The notes under the pieces were generated by a model that was not told where the DNA came from, ran no database searches, and saw only the letters and a program-made list of their open reading frames with translations. Both the position numbers and the translations under genes were made by a program. A DNA stretch of 64,000 nucleotides from Ceratopteris richardii (lineage: Eukaryota > Streptophyta > Polypodiopsida > Polypodiales > Pteridaceae), in NCBI GenBank assembly GCA_020310875.1, contig CM035407.1:203455627-203519626 (forward strand), in the 5' to 3' direction. Positions 12,051 to 22,700 of this stretch are shown piece by piece. Positions within the stretch are counted from its first letter, which is position 1, and each line of letters starts with the position of its first letter.

Positions 12051-14419
12051 TGTTGGAAGTGAGGTAGGCCCTTAGGCTCATGTCACAGGTCCATGGTTCC
12101 ATAGTTCCAGTTATGTACAACATTAATTCCAGCAATCTTCCATATTGACAAAACATGAACATATCACAACTTAATCATACAAATGATGAGACAAAGATAG
12201 AGAAAGAATAGACGACATGTGTAAGGTGTTACGTAAGCCATCGCTTACTCATAGTATCATATATACCAATGTTCAATGTACAATGTGGGAGCAAAACTCT
12301 CAACCACTCTATGTGATGAGAAATAGATGCATGAGTGAATGTACAATGTAACAAACATATTCAGATGTGTGGGCAGTAATCTGAATATACATGAGATGTA
12401 TGACCTTATAGGTTATAGAAGAGTGAATATGAGTGACTGAATGAGGAAGGATCAGTGTGAACGGAAATCCTCAAACTCATGTGAACACACCTTCTCAAAC
12501 ACCTCATAAAATATGCATAAAGCATATACGTACTGTTTCTCTTGTACCTATGCCGAATAGGACTCCTCCTGATATGAACGCCACAGCCTCCATAAACTTC
12601 AAGTAGTACCTGTGTGCATAAAGAGAATATGTACCTGAATACTTAACATAAGATGTGAATCTTATGTTAATCTCCATCTAATGTCTTTGAAGTAGCTCGA
12701 CATCTTCTTGTAGAAGACAATCTTCAACCTAATATCTTCCTGTAGAAGATAATCTTCAAAATCATGTAGATGGTCCCATCCAATGTCTTTGAAGTAGCCA
12801 GACATCTTCTTGTAGAAGATAATCTTCAACCTAATATCTTCCTGTGGAAGACAATCTTCAAATACATCATGTAGATGGGCGATCCTCACCATCAAGCTGC
12901 TAATGACCAAGTCTTCTTGCCATGAACAAGAGATAACCTCCTCTCCATGAGCTAGAGTGTGAGCACACCCTTCATCTTCTCCAAGAAGAATCACCAAGAA
13001 GAACTCCATAGCTGCTCCTCAACATGCTTCAAGATAGCACCATGGCTGCCCCATGTGCTAGAAGAAACACCACCTCTACTGAGGTCCAAGCTCTAGAAAG
13101 CTTGTGTTGATCCTAAGTGAAGGATACATAGAAGAGACCCAAGGTGCTTCTTATATAGTAGAGCTTCTACCTTGAAAAACTCTCCTCCACAAGCACAAAT
13201 CAAGCGATCGCTATGCGATCTCCAAAAGCGAAAACGCTATCCGTCTTTCGTTGTTCGCTATTTTAATTAAAGCAAAAAGCACGTCTGAAAAATCGAGAAC
13301 GCTCTGCGTGCTGCTCACGGGATTTGAACCCGGACCACTAGGGTGAGAGGATAGCGACTTAACCATCTTGCCCACGCTCCTTGCTTGTACAAGAAACGAA
13401 TACGATCACTATATATGCTTGTGGCGCCCGTTTGCTTGTAGGAAGGAGTCATATCATAGCTACACATGGTATGTTAGCTTAGCAAAATTTGACCCAATTG
13501 AACATTGTTTCCAACAATCCCCCCTGCAATGTCATATTGGTACAATCTGGACTGAATCTGCAAACTGTCATCAGCTGCAAACTACCACAAGCTTCAAGCT
13601 TGTACTCCCGTACTTCAGAACTTGTTCTTCAAAAGTCTTCTTCAAAACTTAATTTGACTTTTCTTCAAGAATTTGAACTTGCTGAACATGAACCATAATA
13701 CTTGAGAAAATATGCAAACTAGATATCCAATAGTGAACACATCAAGCAATCATTGCTTGACAACAAATATAGCATGAACTGTCTCTGATCTTGCTATCTC
13801 TTGTCTTCAAAAACCTGAAATCATACACTAGGATCCACATATTTGCATTTACCTTCCAAAAGGATTTCTCAACGTACTTCTGCTGTGTCATGTAAATACA
13901 CTAAAAATCAAGAACTGAATCCTGGAACCTGTGACTGTCAACTCACAACGTAGTGTATTATGAACACTACTGGTTCATCTCTGACTGTACTCAACTCAAT
14001 AATATGAGTCAAAACATCTATGATGTCATCATGTCTTCATCCTTTAAATCCTTCATACCTCTTTCCTTCAGAACCTGGTATAAACATATATGTGCGCACT
14101 TCTGAAATATACCTTTCTGAAATATCAAGTTTCTCTTCAAATAGAACTCTGGAACCTTCTCCTGAACAGGAACTTTCTCCAAACATTCTTCTTCTTCCTT
14201 CTTCTTTCAAAGCTGGAACATAAAGAGAACCTGACAAAGGAAATATAGGAATACCTGAAAGTATGAATCTGCATTCTTTCACATATGGCTTGAAAATAAG
14301 TCTTCATGTTTCATCACCCCCCTGGATGACTTAACACTAGTATCCAGTATTCTTCAAATATATCAGACTTTATGAAATGTGGAACGTCTTCCTTCTTTCA
14401 ATAAATCTGATCTTTAGTA
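12051..14419 (-). repeat. Element G 3' LTR
   Basis: Ends TGTTGG..CTTTAGTA on the plus strand. The right part (13380-14419) is U3, rich in TCTGAA and CTTC motifs. A tRNA-like block lies at 13306-13377, a reverse-strand TATA box at 13151-13160, and the transcribed part with internal CTTCTTGTAGAAGA direct repeats at 12680-12860. The open frames of 115, 94, 81 and 69 codons appear identically in both LTRs because the LTRs are identical, not because they are conserved genes. Confidence 0.9.
13306..13377 (-). other. tRNA-like sequence inside the G LTR
   Basis: On the reverse strand this 72-nt block starts GCGTG and ends CACGC, which pair as a five-base acceptor-like stem. It has an A-box-like GGGCAAGATGGTTAAG near its start and a B box GGGTTCAAATC at the right distance, matching RNA polymerase III internal promoters. 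The anticodon arm does not fold well and the acceptor is imperfect, so it is probably a tRNA or SINE-head relic and not a working tRNA. It sits about 150 bp upstream of the TATA box. The second copy is at 17681-17752. Confidence 0.6.
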
Positions 14420-16411
14420 ATCCATACTTGTATCTGAAACAAAAGTTTTAGGATCCATATTTTTCTGTAACATAACAAGTATCTTCTTTTTCTCTGCAAC
14501 ACAAATCTGATAGAATCTGAATCTTTGACTTACTTCTTCCAATGCTAAGAACCTTATCAAACAAAGGATAGACAATTGAATCATAAATACTCAAGATCAT
14601 ACAAGATCTATCCAAGATCAATGATCTCTCCTGTGTAGAATCTGCTCTTATCAAACCTTCATGTCTGAATGTTTGATTTGCTACCTGAATGTCTCCAAGT
14701 GTCCATGCTTCTCAAAAAGTTGTAAAACTTTTCTTCAAACAAATCCTTTAAGGAATCTGAAATTCCTACTTGAACCATAAGTGGACAAACTTCTCACCTT
14801 GAGAACTCCAAAAGCTGCAAGTTGATACTTCATAACTTTCATATTTTACCCGGGTGAAATGTGACAGTACCTGCTTGACTTTCTTTTGGCTAACTCCACT
14901 TCTCAATCAAGTTATAGGATATGATGGAACACCTTTTGGAATACAAACATGTATCCAAAAATCTAGACAATCATTGAAAGTAGATTCTTCATTGACTCGT
15001 ACATCAACAAGATTCTGAATATTCTGAAGTTTTCTGAAAATACTGAATATGAGGTAACCTTTTCCAAACATAAAACCTCAACCCAAGTCTTCAACATCTG
15101 CTACAAAAAACTCTTTTACCTCAAGAGTTAGATAAAGAAGAAATATACTTCTCTGCAACTTGTCATATACCAAGTAGCTCTGTATTGACACTCCAAGAAT
15201 TCTTTGAGGGAACATATAAGCTGCCTGCTTAAAAGCTTCAACTAACTCATACACATATGAGTGCTTTTGTTTCTCTCAATGCAATTCTTTGTCAAATCTA
15301 CTAAATCATGACCAAGTGTAATGCAAAACAAGAAACTGCTTCTTCTTTAAACAAGATGTTCTCGTAGACTTGTCTTTGGATGTAGAGGAAAAATAGGAAA
15401 AGTATATGGAAAATATATGAGAAAAGGAAGCCTTACTTTTCTTTTGGAAATGATGGACTTTCTTCTTCTGCATCTTTCTTCCACCTGATGATGTTAACAT
15501 CTTCAAACTTCACTTCCATACCTTTTGTTCTCTTCATCTTGAAGTAGCAAACACTCTTGACCTCTTCAAATGAACTTTTCTCTTCCTCGAATGCTAAGAG
15601 TAAGAGATAAAACAAACATGGTATATAAATGGAAGTTGAATATAGAAACATGTTTTATCATCTCCTCATATCTCTGAATCAAAATTCTGCTTCAAATGTC
15701 TGAAACGACTAAATTCACCAATCGTTGTCTGAATGATGAATTGCCCTTCTAGAGTTACCTTCTCTAGATACATTTGTACCTTGATATCCAACCAACTTAC
15801 AATAGAAAATTGGTTGAAAAAACTCATCTCATCTTCGCATGTCTTCTTAGATGAACTTTCTTGCCATGAAAGAGATCTCTCAAAACTCTCTAGAAAAACC
15901 TCTAGATACCTGTTTTGATGTAGCCTTTAACTTTCAAATGATGAAAGCGTATAAAAGCATTCCTTGAATTTCTTCAAATCTCTTCATAACTGCTCTTCTA
16001 AGACATGACCTGCAAATGATAATCTGATAGTAGAAACTGATACCTGTGATTTGATGTTGATCTGATTTCTTCATCTTCTCTAAACCATTGTTCTTCCTTG
16101 AATTTGAAGTAGTCTTCTCTTCATCAAGTCTGGGTCTTCAAACAATACTTTTGTAAAGTATTTGCATACTCTTCAAAAATATTCGGCTGCTAACAGATCA
16201 TCAACTTCATACTCCACACTGATGAATGTAACTGAAGTGTCTAATTCTCAAATCTCTACTCATCTAGATTAAGTGTGTATGTCAAATGTCAAATATTAGA
16301 AGATGCTTTCAAATCATATGTTGTAAAACTGGAATTCTAGGAACCTAGGACATGAATGAGCCTTAATGCATTGATGCCAAAGATCTAAAGTTCTGTAACC
16401 AAAACCTTAGT
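14420..16411 (-). other. Element G internal region, non-coding
   Basis: About 2 kb rich in CTTC, TCTGAA and TTCAAA words, like U3 of its own LTR. No reverse transcriptase, protease, zinc knuckle or integrase motif was found in six frames. The longest frames are under 75 codons and have no recognisable family. No purine tract of the usual type was seen next to the left LTR (the reverse-strand sequence there is AAGTATGGAT). Confidence 0.7.
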
Positions 16412-16423
16412 GCTCTGATACCA
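16412..16423 (-). other. Element G primer-binding site (initiator Met-tRNA)
   Basis: GCTCTGATACCA on the plus strand, TGGTATCAGAGC on the reverse strand, two bases from the LTR end. It sets the element's orientation. Confidence 0.9.
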
Positions 16424-17525
16424 AATGTTGGAAGTGAGGTAGGCCCTTAGGCTCATGTCACAGGTCCATGGTTCCATAGTTCCAGTTATGTACAACATTA
16501 ATTCCAGCAATCTTCCATATTGACAAAACATGAACATATCACAACTTAATCATACAAATGATGAGACAAAGATAGAGAAAGAATAGACGACATGTGTAAG
16601 GTGTTACGTAAGCCATCGCTTACTCATAGTATCATATATACCAATGTTCAATGTACAATGTGGGAGCAAAACTCTCAACCACTCTATGTGATGAGAAATA
16701 GATGCATGAGTGAATGTACAATGTAACAAACATATTCAGATGTGTGGGCAGTAATCTGAATATACATGAGATGTATGACCTTATAGGTTATAGAAGAGTG
16801 AATATGAGTGACTGAATGAGGAAGGATCAGTGTGAACGGAAATCCTCAAACTCATGTGAACACACCTTCTCAAACACCTCATAAAATATGCATAAAGCAT
16901 ATACGTACTGTTTCTCTTGTACCTATGCCGAATAGGACTCCTCCTGATATGAACGCCACAGCCTCCATAAACTTCAAGTAGTACCTGTGTGCATAAAGAG
17001 AATATGTACCTGAATACTTAACATAAGATGTGAATCTTATGTTAATCTCCATCTAATGTCTTTGAAGTAGCTCGACATCTTCTTGTAGAAGACAATCTTC
17101 AACCTAATATCTTCCTGTAGAAGATAATCTTCAAAATCATGTAGATGGTCCCATCCAATGTCTTTGAAGTAGCCAGACATCTTCTTGTAGAAGATAATCT
17201 TCAACCTAATATCTTCCTGTGGAAGACAATCTTCAAATACATCATGTAGATGGGCGATCCTCACCATCAAGCTGCTAATGACCAAGTCTTCTTGCCATGA
17301 ACAAGAGATAACCTCCTCTCCATGAGCTAGAGTGTGAGCACACCCTTCATCTTCTCCAAGAAGAATCACCAAGAAGAACTCCATAGCTGCTCCTCAACAT
17401 GCTTCAAGATAGCACCATGGCTGCCCCATGTGCTAGAAGAAACACCACCTCTACTGAGGTCCAAGCTCTAGAAAGCTTGTGTTGATCCTAAGTGAAGGAT
17501 ACATAGAAGAGACCCAAGGTGCTTC

Positions 17526-17535
17526 TTATATAGTA
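17526..17535 (-). promoter_or_regulatory. TATA box of the G 5' LTR
   Basis: TACTATATAA on the reverse strand, pointing toward the primer site. With the LTR end at 16426 this leaves a transcribed R-U5 part of about 1.07 kb. The TATA box is also kept in the older LTR at 1442-1448. Confidence 0.6.
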
Positions 17536-17680
17536 GAGCTTCTACCTTGAAAAACTCTCCTCCACAAGCACAAATCAAGCGATCGCTATGCGATCTCCAA
17601 AAGCGAAAACGCTATCCGTCTTTCGTTGTTCGCTATTTTAATTAAAGCAAAAAGCACGTCTGAAAAATCGAGAACGCTCT

Positions 17681-17752
17681 GCGTGCTGCTCACGGGATTT
17701 GAACCCGGACCACTAGGGTGAGAGGATAGCGACTTAACCATCTTGCCCACGC
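17681..17752 (-). other. tRNA-like sequence, second LTR copy
   Basis: Identical to 13306-13377, including the B box and the pairing ends. A diverged relative in the older LTR at 1205-1290 keeps the B box (GGTTCGATACC) at the same place relative to the TATA box. Confidence 0.6.
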
Positions 17753-18794
17753 TCCTTGCTTGTACAAGAAACGAATACGATCACTATATATGCTTGTGGC
17801 GCCCGTTTGCTTGTAGGAAGGAGTCATATCATAGCTACACATGGTATGTTAGCTTAGCAAAATTTGACCCAATTGAACATTGTTTCCAACAATCCCCCCT
17901 GCAATGTCATATTGGTACAATCTGGACTGAATCTGCAAACTGTCATCAGCTGCAAACTACCACAAGCTTCAAGCTTGTACTCCCGTACTTCAGAACTTGT
18001 TCTTCAAAAGTCTTCTTCAAAACTTAATTTGACTTTTCTTCAAGAATTTGAACTTGCTGAACATGAACCATAATACTTGAGAAAATATGCAAACTAGATA
18101 TCCAATAGTGAACACATCAAGCAATCATTGCTTGACAACAAATATAGCATGAACTGTCTCTGAACTTGCTATCTCTTGTCTTCAAAAACCTGAAATCATA
18201 CACTAGGATCCACATATTTGCATTTACCTTCCAAAAGAATTTCTCAACGTACTTCTGCTGTGTCATGTAAATACACTAAAAATCAAGAACTGAATCCTGG
18301 AACCTGTGACTGTCAACTCACAACGTAGTGTATTATGAACACTACTGGTTCATCTCTGACTGTACTCAACTCAATAATATGAGTCAAAACATCTATGATG
18401 TCATCATGTCTTCATCCTTTAAATCCTTCATACCTCTTTCCTTCAGAACCTGGTATAAACATATATGTGCGCACTTCTGAAATATACCTTTCTGAAATAT
18501 CAAGTTTCTCTTCAAATAGAACTCTGGAACCTTCTCCTGAACAGGAACTTTCTCCAAACATTCTTCTTCTTCCTTCTTCTTTCAAAGCTGGAACATAAAG
18601 AGAACCTGACAAAGGAAATATAGGAATACCTGAAAGTATGAATCTGCATTCTTTCACATATGGCTTGAAAATAAGTCTTCATGTTTCATCACCCCCCTGG
18701 ATGACTTAACACTAGTATCCAGTATTCTTCAAATATATCAGACTTTATGAAATGTGGAACGTCTTCCTTCTTTCAATAAATCTGATCTTTAGTA

Positions 18795-18960
18795 GTCAGT
18801 GCCATTTTATCCCATTTGATCCATAAGGACTTAGTTGCAACTACTATGCCTACTCGTGAGTTAATGATAGCCTTAGTGGTGACATCATTGTAGTTGATAG
18901 GAATATAAGTATTCCTCATATCACCTTCACTATACTCTCTATTGGATAGGATTGAAGATG
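18795..18960 (-). pseudogene. pol: Gypsy F: protease fragment right of element G
   Basis: Read leftwards from 18960: SEGDMRNTYIPINYND followed by VTTKAIINSRVGIVVATKS and LWIKWDKMALT. This aligns with the protease of K (28850-28990) and P (57050-57190), but the active-site DTG is replaced by NSR. The remainder of the polyprotein resumes at 12050 across element G, showing that G inserted into F. Confidence 0.75.
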
Positions 18961-18964
18961 AAAA

Positions 18965-19375
18965 GTAGAAGAAAGAAGAAAGGAAAAACAGGCCTCCAAA
19001 ATGTCAATAAAATGGTCCATTTTCTTTTTCACAAAATCCTTTGTAAGACATGGCAAAGTGTTGTAATTGCTCTAGAGGAGTCCTCTAGATGCATGATCCC
19101 TGATGAATGTAACATTATTCTTGTACAATAGTAGGAATTAAGGATTTATAGAGACTCCTCTAGAGCAATTACAACACTTTGCCATGTCTTACAAATTTAA
19201 GGCACATGTATATAAGAGACTTGTGACTCTTTTGTAAATAATTTTTGACATTGTGAAGAACTAAGTTTCCACAATTTCAAATTTGCTTTTTCTTGTCTGT
19301 GTATCTTCTTCTCCTTGAGTTTGTATGTGTGTGTGAGGTGTGGAATTTGTGTGTTGTGTGAGAGCTCCGTAGCCT
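18965..19375 (+). repeat. LTR fragment related to the gypsy P 5' LTR
   Basis: It aligns with 50830-51250 in the same orientation, including CTAGAGGAGTCCTCTAGATGCAT, GGCACATGTATATAAG (TATA box at 19209-19216), the TTGTGACTC block, TTTGACATTGTGAAGAA and the following GTGTGTG tract. It differs from P by an inverted copy of its own upstream part placed just before the TATA box. Neither true LTR end can be seen. Confidence 0.65.
19040..19195. repeat. Perfect 43-bp inverted repeat, 70-nt loop
   Basis: Arms 19040-19082 and 19153-19195 are exact reverse complements (TTTGTAAGACATGGCAAAGT at the outer end of the left arm). The RNA from either strand would fold into a long perfect hairpin directly upstream of the TATA box. 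The related LTR of P lacks the second arm. Confidence 0.9.
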
Positions 19376-19379
19376 CCAT

Positions 19380-19779
19380 AGAGAAACTGAGATAACTAAC
19401 TAGCTAGACTCACATTAGGAAGAGAGATGTACTTTCCACCCAACCAACCCCTCCAATATATAACTCCAAGTCCAAGGGAGTAAGTTCCTCTCAAGGGGAC
19501 GTTTAACATCCATCACATGGGTCCTTAAGGTGTTCACATGGTTTTCAAGCTTAGGAAATCACATAAAATCACATGGCTTCTAAAAGAAGACTCTCCAAGC
19601 TCTCAGATATAAACCAAGTGGCTAGGAGAAGCTTCCAATCAAGCATAAGGTGCTCAACCTTAGAGAACTAGTCCTAAGGTTCAAGACCCATCTAAAGGGG
19701 AAAATAAACCATAAATCCCAAGGGTTTCACACCTAAAACCAAAGGGTTCTACCACTTAAACCCATGTAATTATGCAACA
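19380..19779 (-). repeat. 3' LTR of another element, reverse strand
   Basis: On the reverse strand the LTR starts TGTTGCATAATTAC at 19779, right after a polypurine tract AAGGGGGAGAA (19780-19790). Just before the tract the reverse strand reads KDENALKGE in one frame, which resembles the last residues of some plant gypsy polyproteins, but no integrase can be followed upstream. A TATA-like TTATATATT lies near 19455. The left boundary is unclear. Confidence 0.5.
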
Positions 19780-19799
19780 TTCTCCCCCTTGAGAGCATT

Positions 19800-22700
19800 T
19801 TCATCCTTGAAAATGAGTGAAGATATATACCTGGAGGTATTTCCCTTGCCCCATGATCAATCTCAAGCATCATGGCCTTCATATCTCTAATTTTCCTCTT
19901 TATTTAAAAAGGGTGATTTCTATCCCGAGTGAATTTTACAAGAGGAGAATCCATATGTGGTCTGATTCCCTGCCCCAATCATTCACAGTTCCATTTAGTT
20001 TTGCATACAAAAAGAACTGAGTCGAATGCAAAATATCAAAAGAATGAAAAGGGTGGAAGAGAACATCCCTACATATTTCCTTGTTTAAGTCATGTGCCAT
20101 CTCGGTCTCCATAGCTCAAACATGTGAATTAGCTAAATTCAAAGTGACTTTAGCAAAATTGCTACCTTGGTCCATGTCTTTGCATCACATGTGCATGAAC
20201 CTAGCAAAATAGATGAATGCTTCTCAAGGTTTCCTTATCACATTCATATATCAAGTCAAAATCCAACTTGCTATAAAAGGAAGTTGAATCTTTCATAAAC
20301 CTTGTTGAAATCACTTCCTCTTAGATGTATACTCTATACTTTTAGTGAAATGGGTGGATTTTCTTGTTTGCAATTTGCCTCCAATAAATCCAAATAGAGG
20401 GGAATTTCATTTCATAATCCCTACCCAACCAATAGAATGGTATAGGTGGATTATCTAGTTTTAATAGTATATAATATCCTCTTTATTTTGGAGAGGATTT
20501 GAATATCGAACTTAAAGTGGGTTCAATATTCTTTCAAAACTTTACATAGTTTTGAGCATCCACTTTAAGCAACTAGAATGCATAGGGATCAATCTAACTA
20601 TTGAAGACTCCAATTGGTTGAAATTTTACGTGTTCTTCCAAAAAGATTAAGATCTTTATAATTATATCCCTAGATGGGAACTCCTAGTGTAAAAGATTGT
20701 GCTATCTTTAAGGTCGCAAGTAGGAATAGATTATGCCAACCATTTCTTCAATACTGAATCCTTATGGATCTTTAGTTGGATCTCAAACCTTAAAGATCTT
20801 TCTTGATTCTTAAATGATTATCTCATTTTATAATCTAGAATTGTTTTAAGATGTCCTATGTTAACATCGTAACTACACTTCTTATTCTTTGAATTAACAA
20901 GTATCCAAAAGATTATCTTTGTAAGCTTTCTTTCAAGCTTGTTCTAAGATCATTTTCATGTTCCTTGAATTTCAAGTCATAATTCAAGATGAATCTTTTA
21001 GAACTTCATCCCTTGGATTTTACCATCAAACGCAAATAATTCAATCCTCTCTTTATTTATAACTCTATGAGGTAGATCCTCTAGTATCTTGTTGGAAGAA
21101 TTCTTCTTCCATTTGTAAGGATAATTTAAAGAAGATGTCTTTTGTAGACAAAATAAGAGATAAGACTAGGCCTTTCTCAAATAGATCCCTGCATTTTCAA
21201 TGCTTTACCCATGGGTTTTACTAGGGGATCTAGCTATTATGCTTCATACAAGAAGCCATTTTCCTTAGGTCTATATTATTGGAATCCATAATGTATGTTA
21301 TGTTATCCCCATGAAGCATCAAGATACCTTTAGGATTATGCTTTATAGCTCATCCAAATTCTTTTCCTTACCCACTTAGGATTCATACAATCCTTATGGT
21401 GTATGAAAGACTTCTCTTGCATTGAGGTTCTTTGAGAACTCCCAATCCTTGACAACTTCATCTAGTTTGAAGATGTAATTAATGATGTAGGAATTACTAC
21501 AATACAAGGAATTACTTCAACTTTTTCTATTTCTTACATATATTTTACCTTGCAACACCTTATTTGGTCTTTTAAGGCATAATAGAGGGAGTTTCTCAAA
21601 AGAGTTTATTTTCAATATTTTATTGTTCCCCCCTGGTTAAAAGAACTATTCAGAGCTTTTAACTTTCCTCTTAGCTTGCTGAACAAATATCACAAAGTTT
21701 CAAGTTTGGATTACCATAAATTTGATGTCCCATATCACCAAATCTACTTAAGTGGTAGTGTAAACCTAGATGTCCCATACCATCTAGCTTATACTTCCAC
21801 TTTGGTAAAGGTAACTTTGGCTTGGATCTTTGGATCAAACCTTGTTTTAGTTTAATCAAGTAAGATTTATTACTTCTTAGACTTGTAAGTGTCATTTCCA
21901 TTATGAAGCATAATTGTTGCTCATGTCACAATGAAATTATAACTTAGCAAGTCTTAGTTGTAATTTCAACTTGACAAGACTAGTCTCAAAAATTGACTTC
22001 AATTACTCCTTGATTCAGATGCACTCTAGGAGATCCCTTTATGTCACTTGATAATAGAGCTAGTTTATATCTCAACTAGATATCATCTTTTTTGACATAA
22101 TGAGTAATTTGAGAAAGAATAATTGATTTTCTAGTCAAGCCTTTATATTGAAGTAAATAGTAATGTCATTTACAACTTTGAATAGTCCTTTTTTTCTAGA
22201 ACATTCCAAAGTGGTACTTAGGGTTTATTTCAACACTTGAGTTTTAACTTCTCTTCATCCTTTGCATTTTTTGGAAGAATAATGTGAAGCTTCGAATAGT
22301 TCTTTAGTTCTCTCAAACAAAGAAACAAGAGAATCGACACTTCCATCTTCCAAAACTACATATATATTAAACTGCTATATTTTCTTTTCCTTAAGTTTGC
22401 AAGTAGCCACTCGAAGTTACTAGCATTCTCTCGTGGTTAACTAAGAGAAACATTTTGACCTATCACTTAAGTTCTTGGCCTTGCTGATCAGGCATGCCAT
22501 GGGTTTTTATGGAATTTGATACTCCATAAGAAGCACTTTAAGCTTAAGGTATTGTACTATTTCTTGGCTTGTAATAAGCCAATATTATAGAAAGTGAGTG
22601 GTAGTTTTAATATGGCCAATTTGCTCAACTACCATTATTCTTATAATGGAAATTGTAACCAAACTTAAGCTTGAATAGACCAAATTTTCCCTCTAATCCC

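Larger units (their letters stand above)
12051..18794 (-). mobile_element. Element G: non-autonomous long-LTR element (LARD-like), near-intact
   Basis: Two 2,369-bp direct repeats (12051-14419, 16426-18794) flank a 1,992-2,006-bp internal region. A Met-tRNA primer site (reverse strand, 16412-16423) abuts the right LTR, so transcription runs right to left. The LTRs align without gaps and I saw two substitutions (near 13789/18164 and 13856/18231), which implies recent insertion. The internal part holds no gag, protease, RT or integrase, so it must be mobilised by enzymes from elsewhere. It interrupts gypsy F exactly between protease and linker. I find no clear target-site duplication: the flanks are TTGAC and GTCAG. 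The minus-strand LTR starts TACTAAAG, not TG. Confidence 0.85.
16426..18794 (-). repeat. Element G 5' LTR
   Basis: Copy of 12051-14419 at a constant offset of 4,375 bp. Its TATA box is at 17526-17535 on the reverse strand and the tRNA-like block at 17681-17752. It is the 5' LTR because the primer site lies just to its left. Confidence 0.9.

Noticed and set aside
12662..13009. 115-codon reverse-strand frame duplicated at 17037-17384
   Set aside because: Identity is due to near-identical LTRs. The frame consists of repeated FYKKMS..YFKDI units from the LTR's own direct repeats and is broken in the older LTR at 1550-2000.
13306..13377. Functional tRNA gene
   Set aside because: The acceptor stem pairs only five bases and the anticodon arm does not form a normal 7-base loop, so I list it as tRNA-like only.
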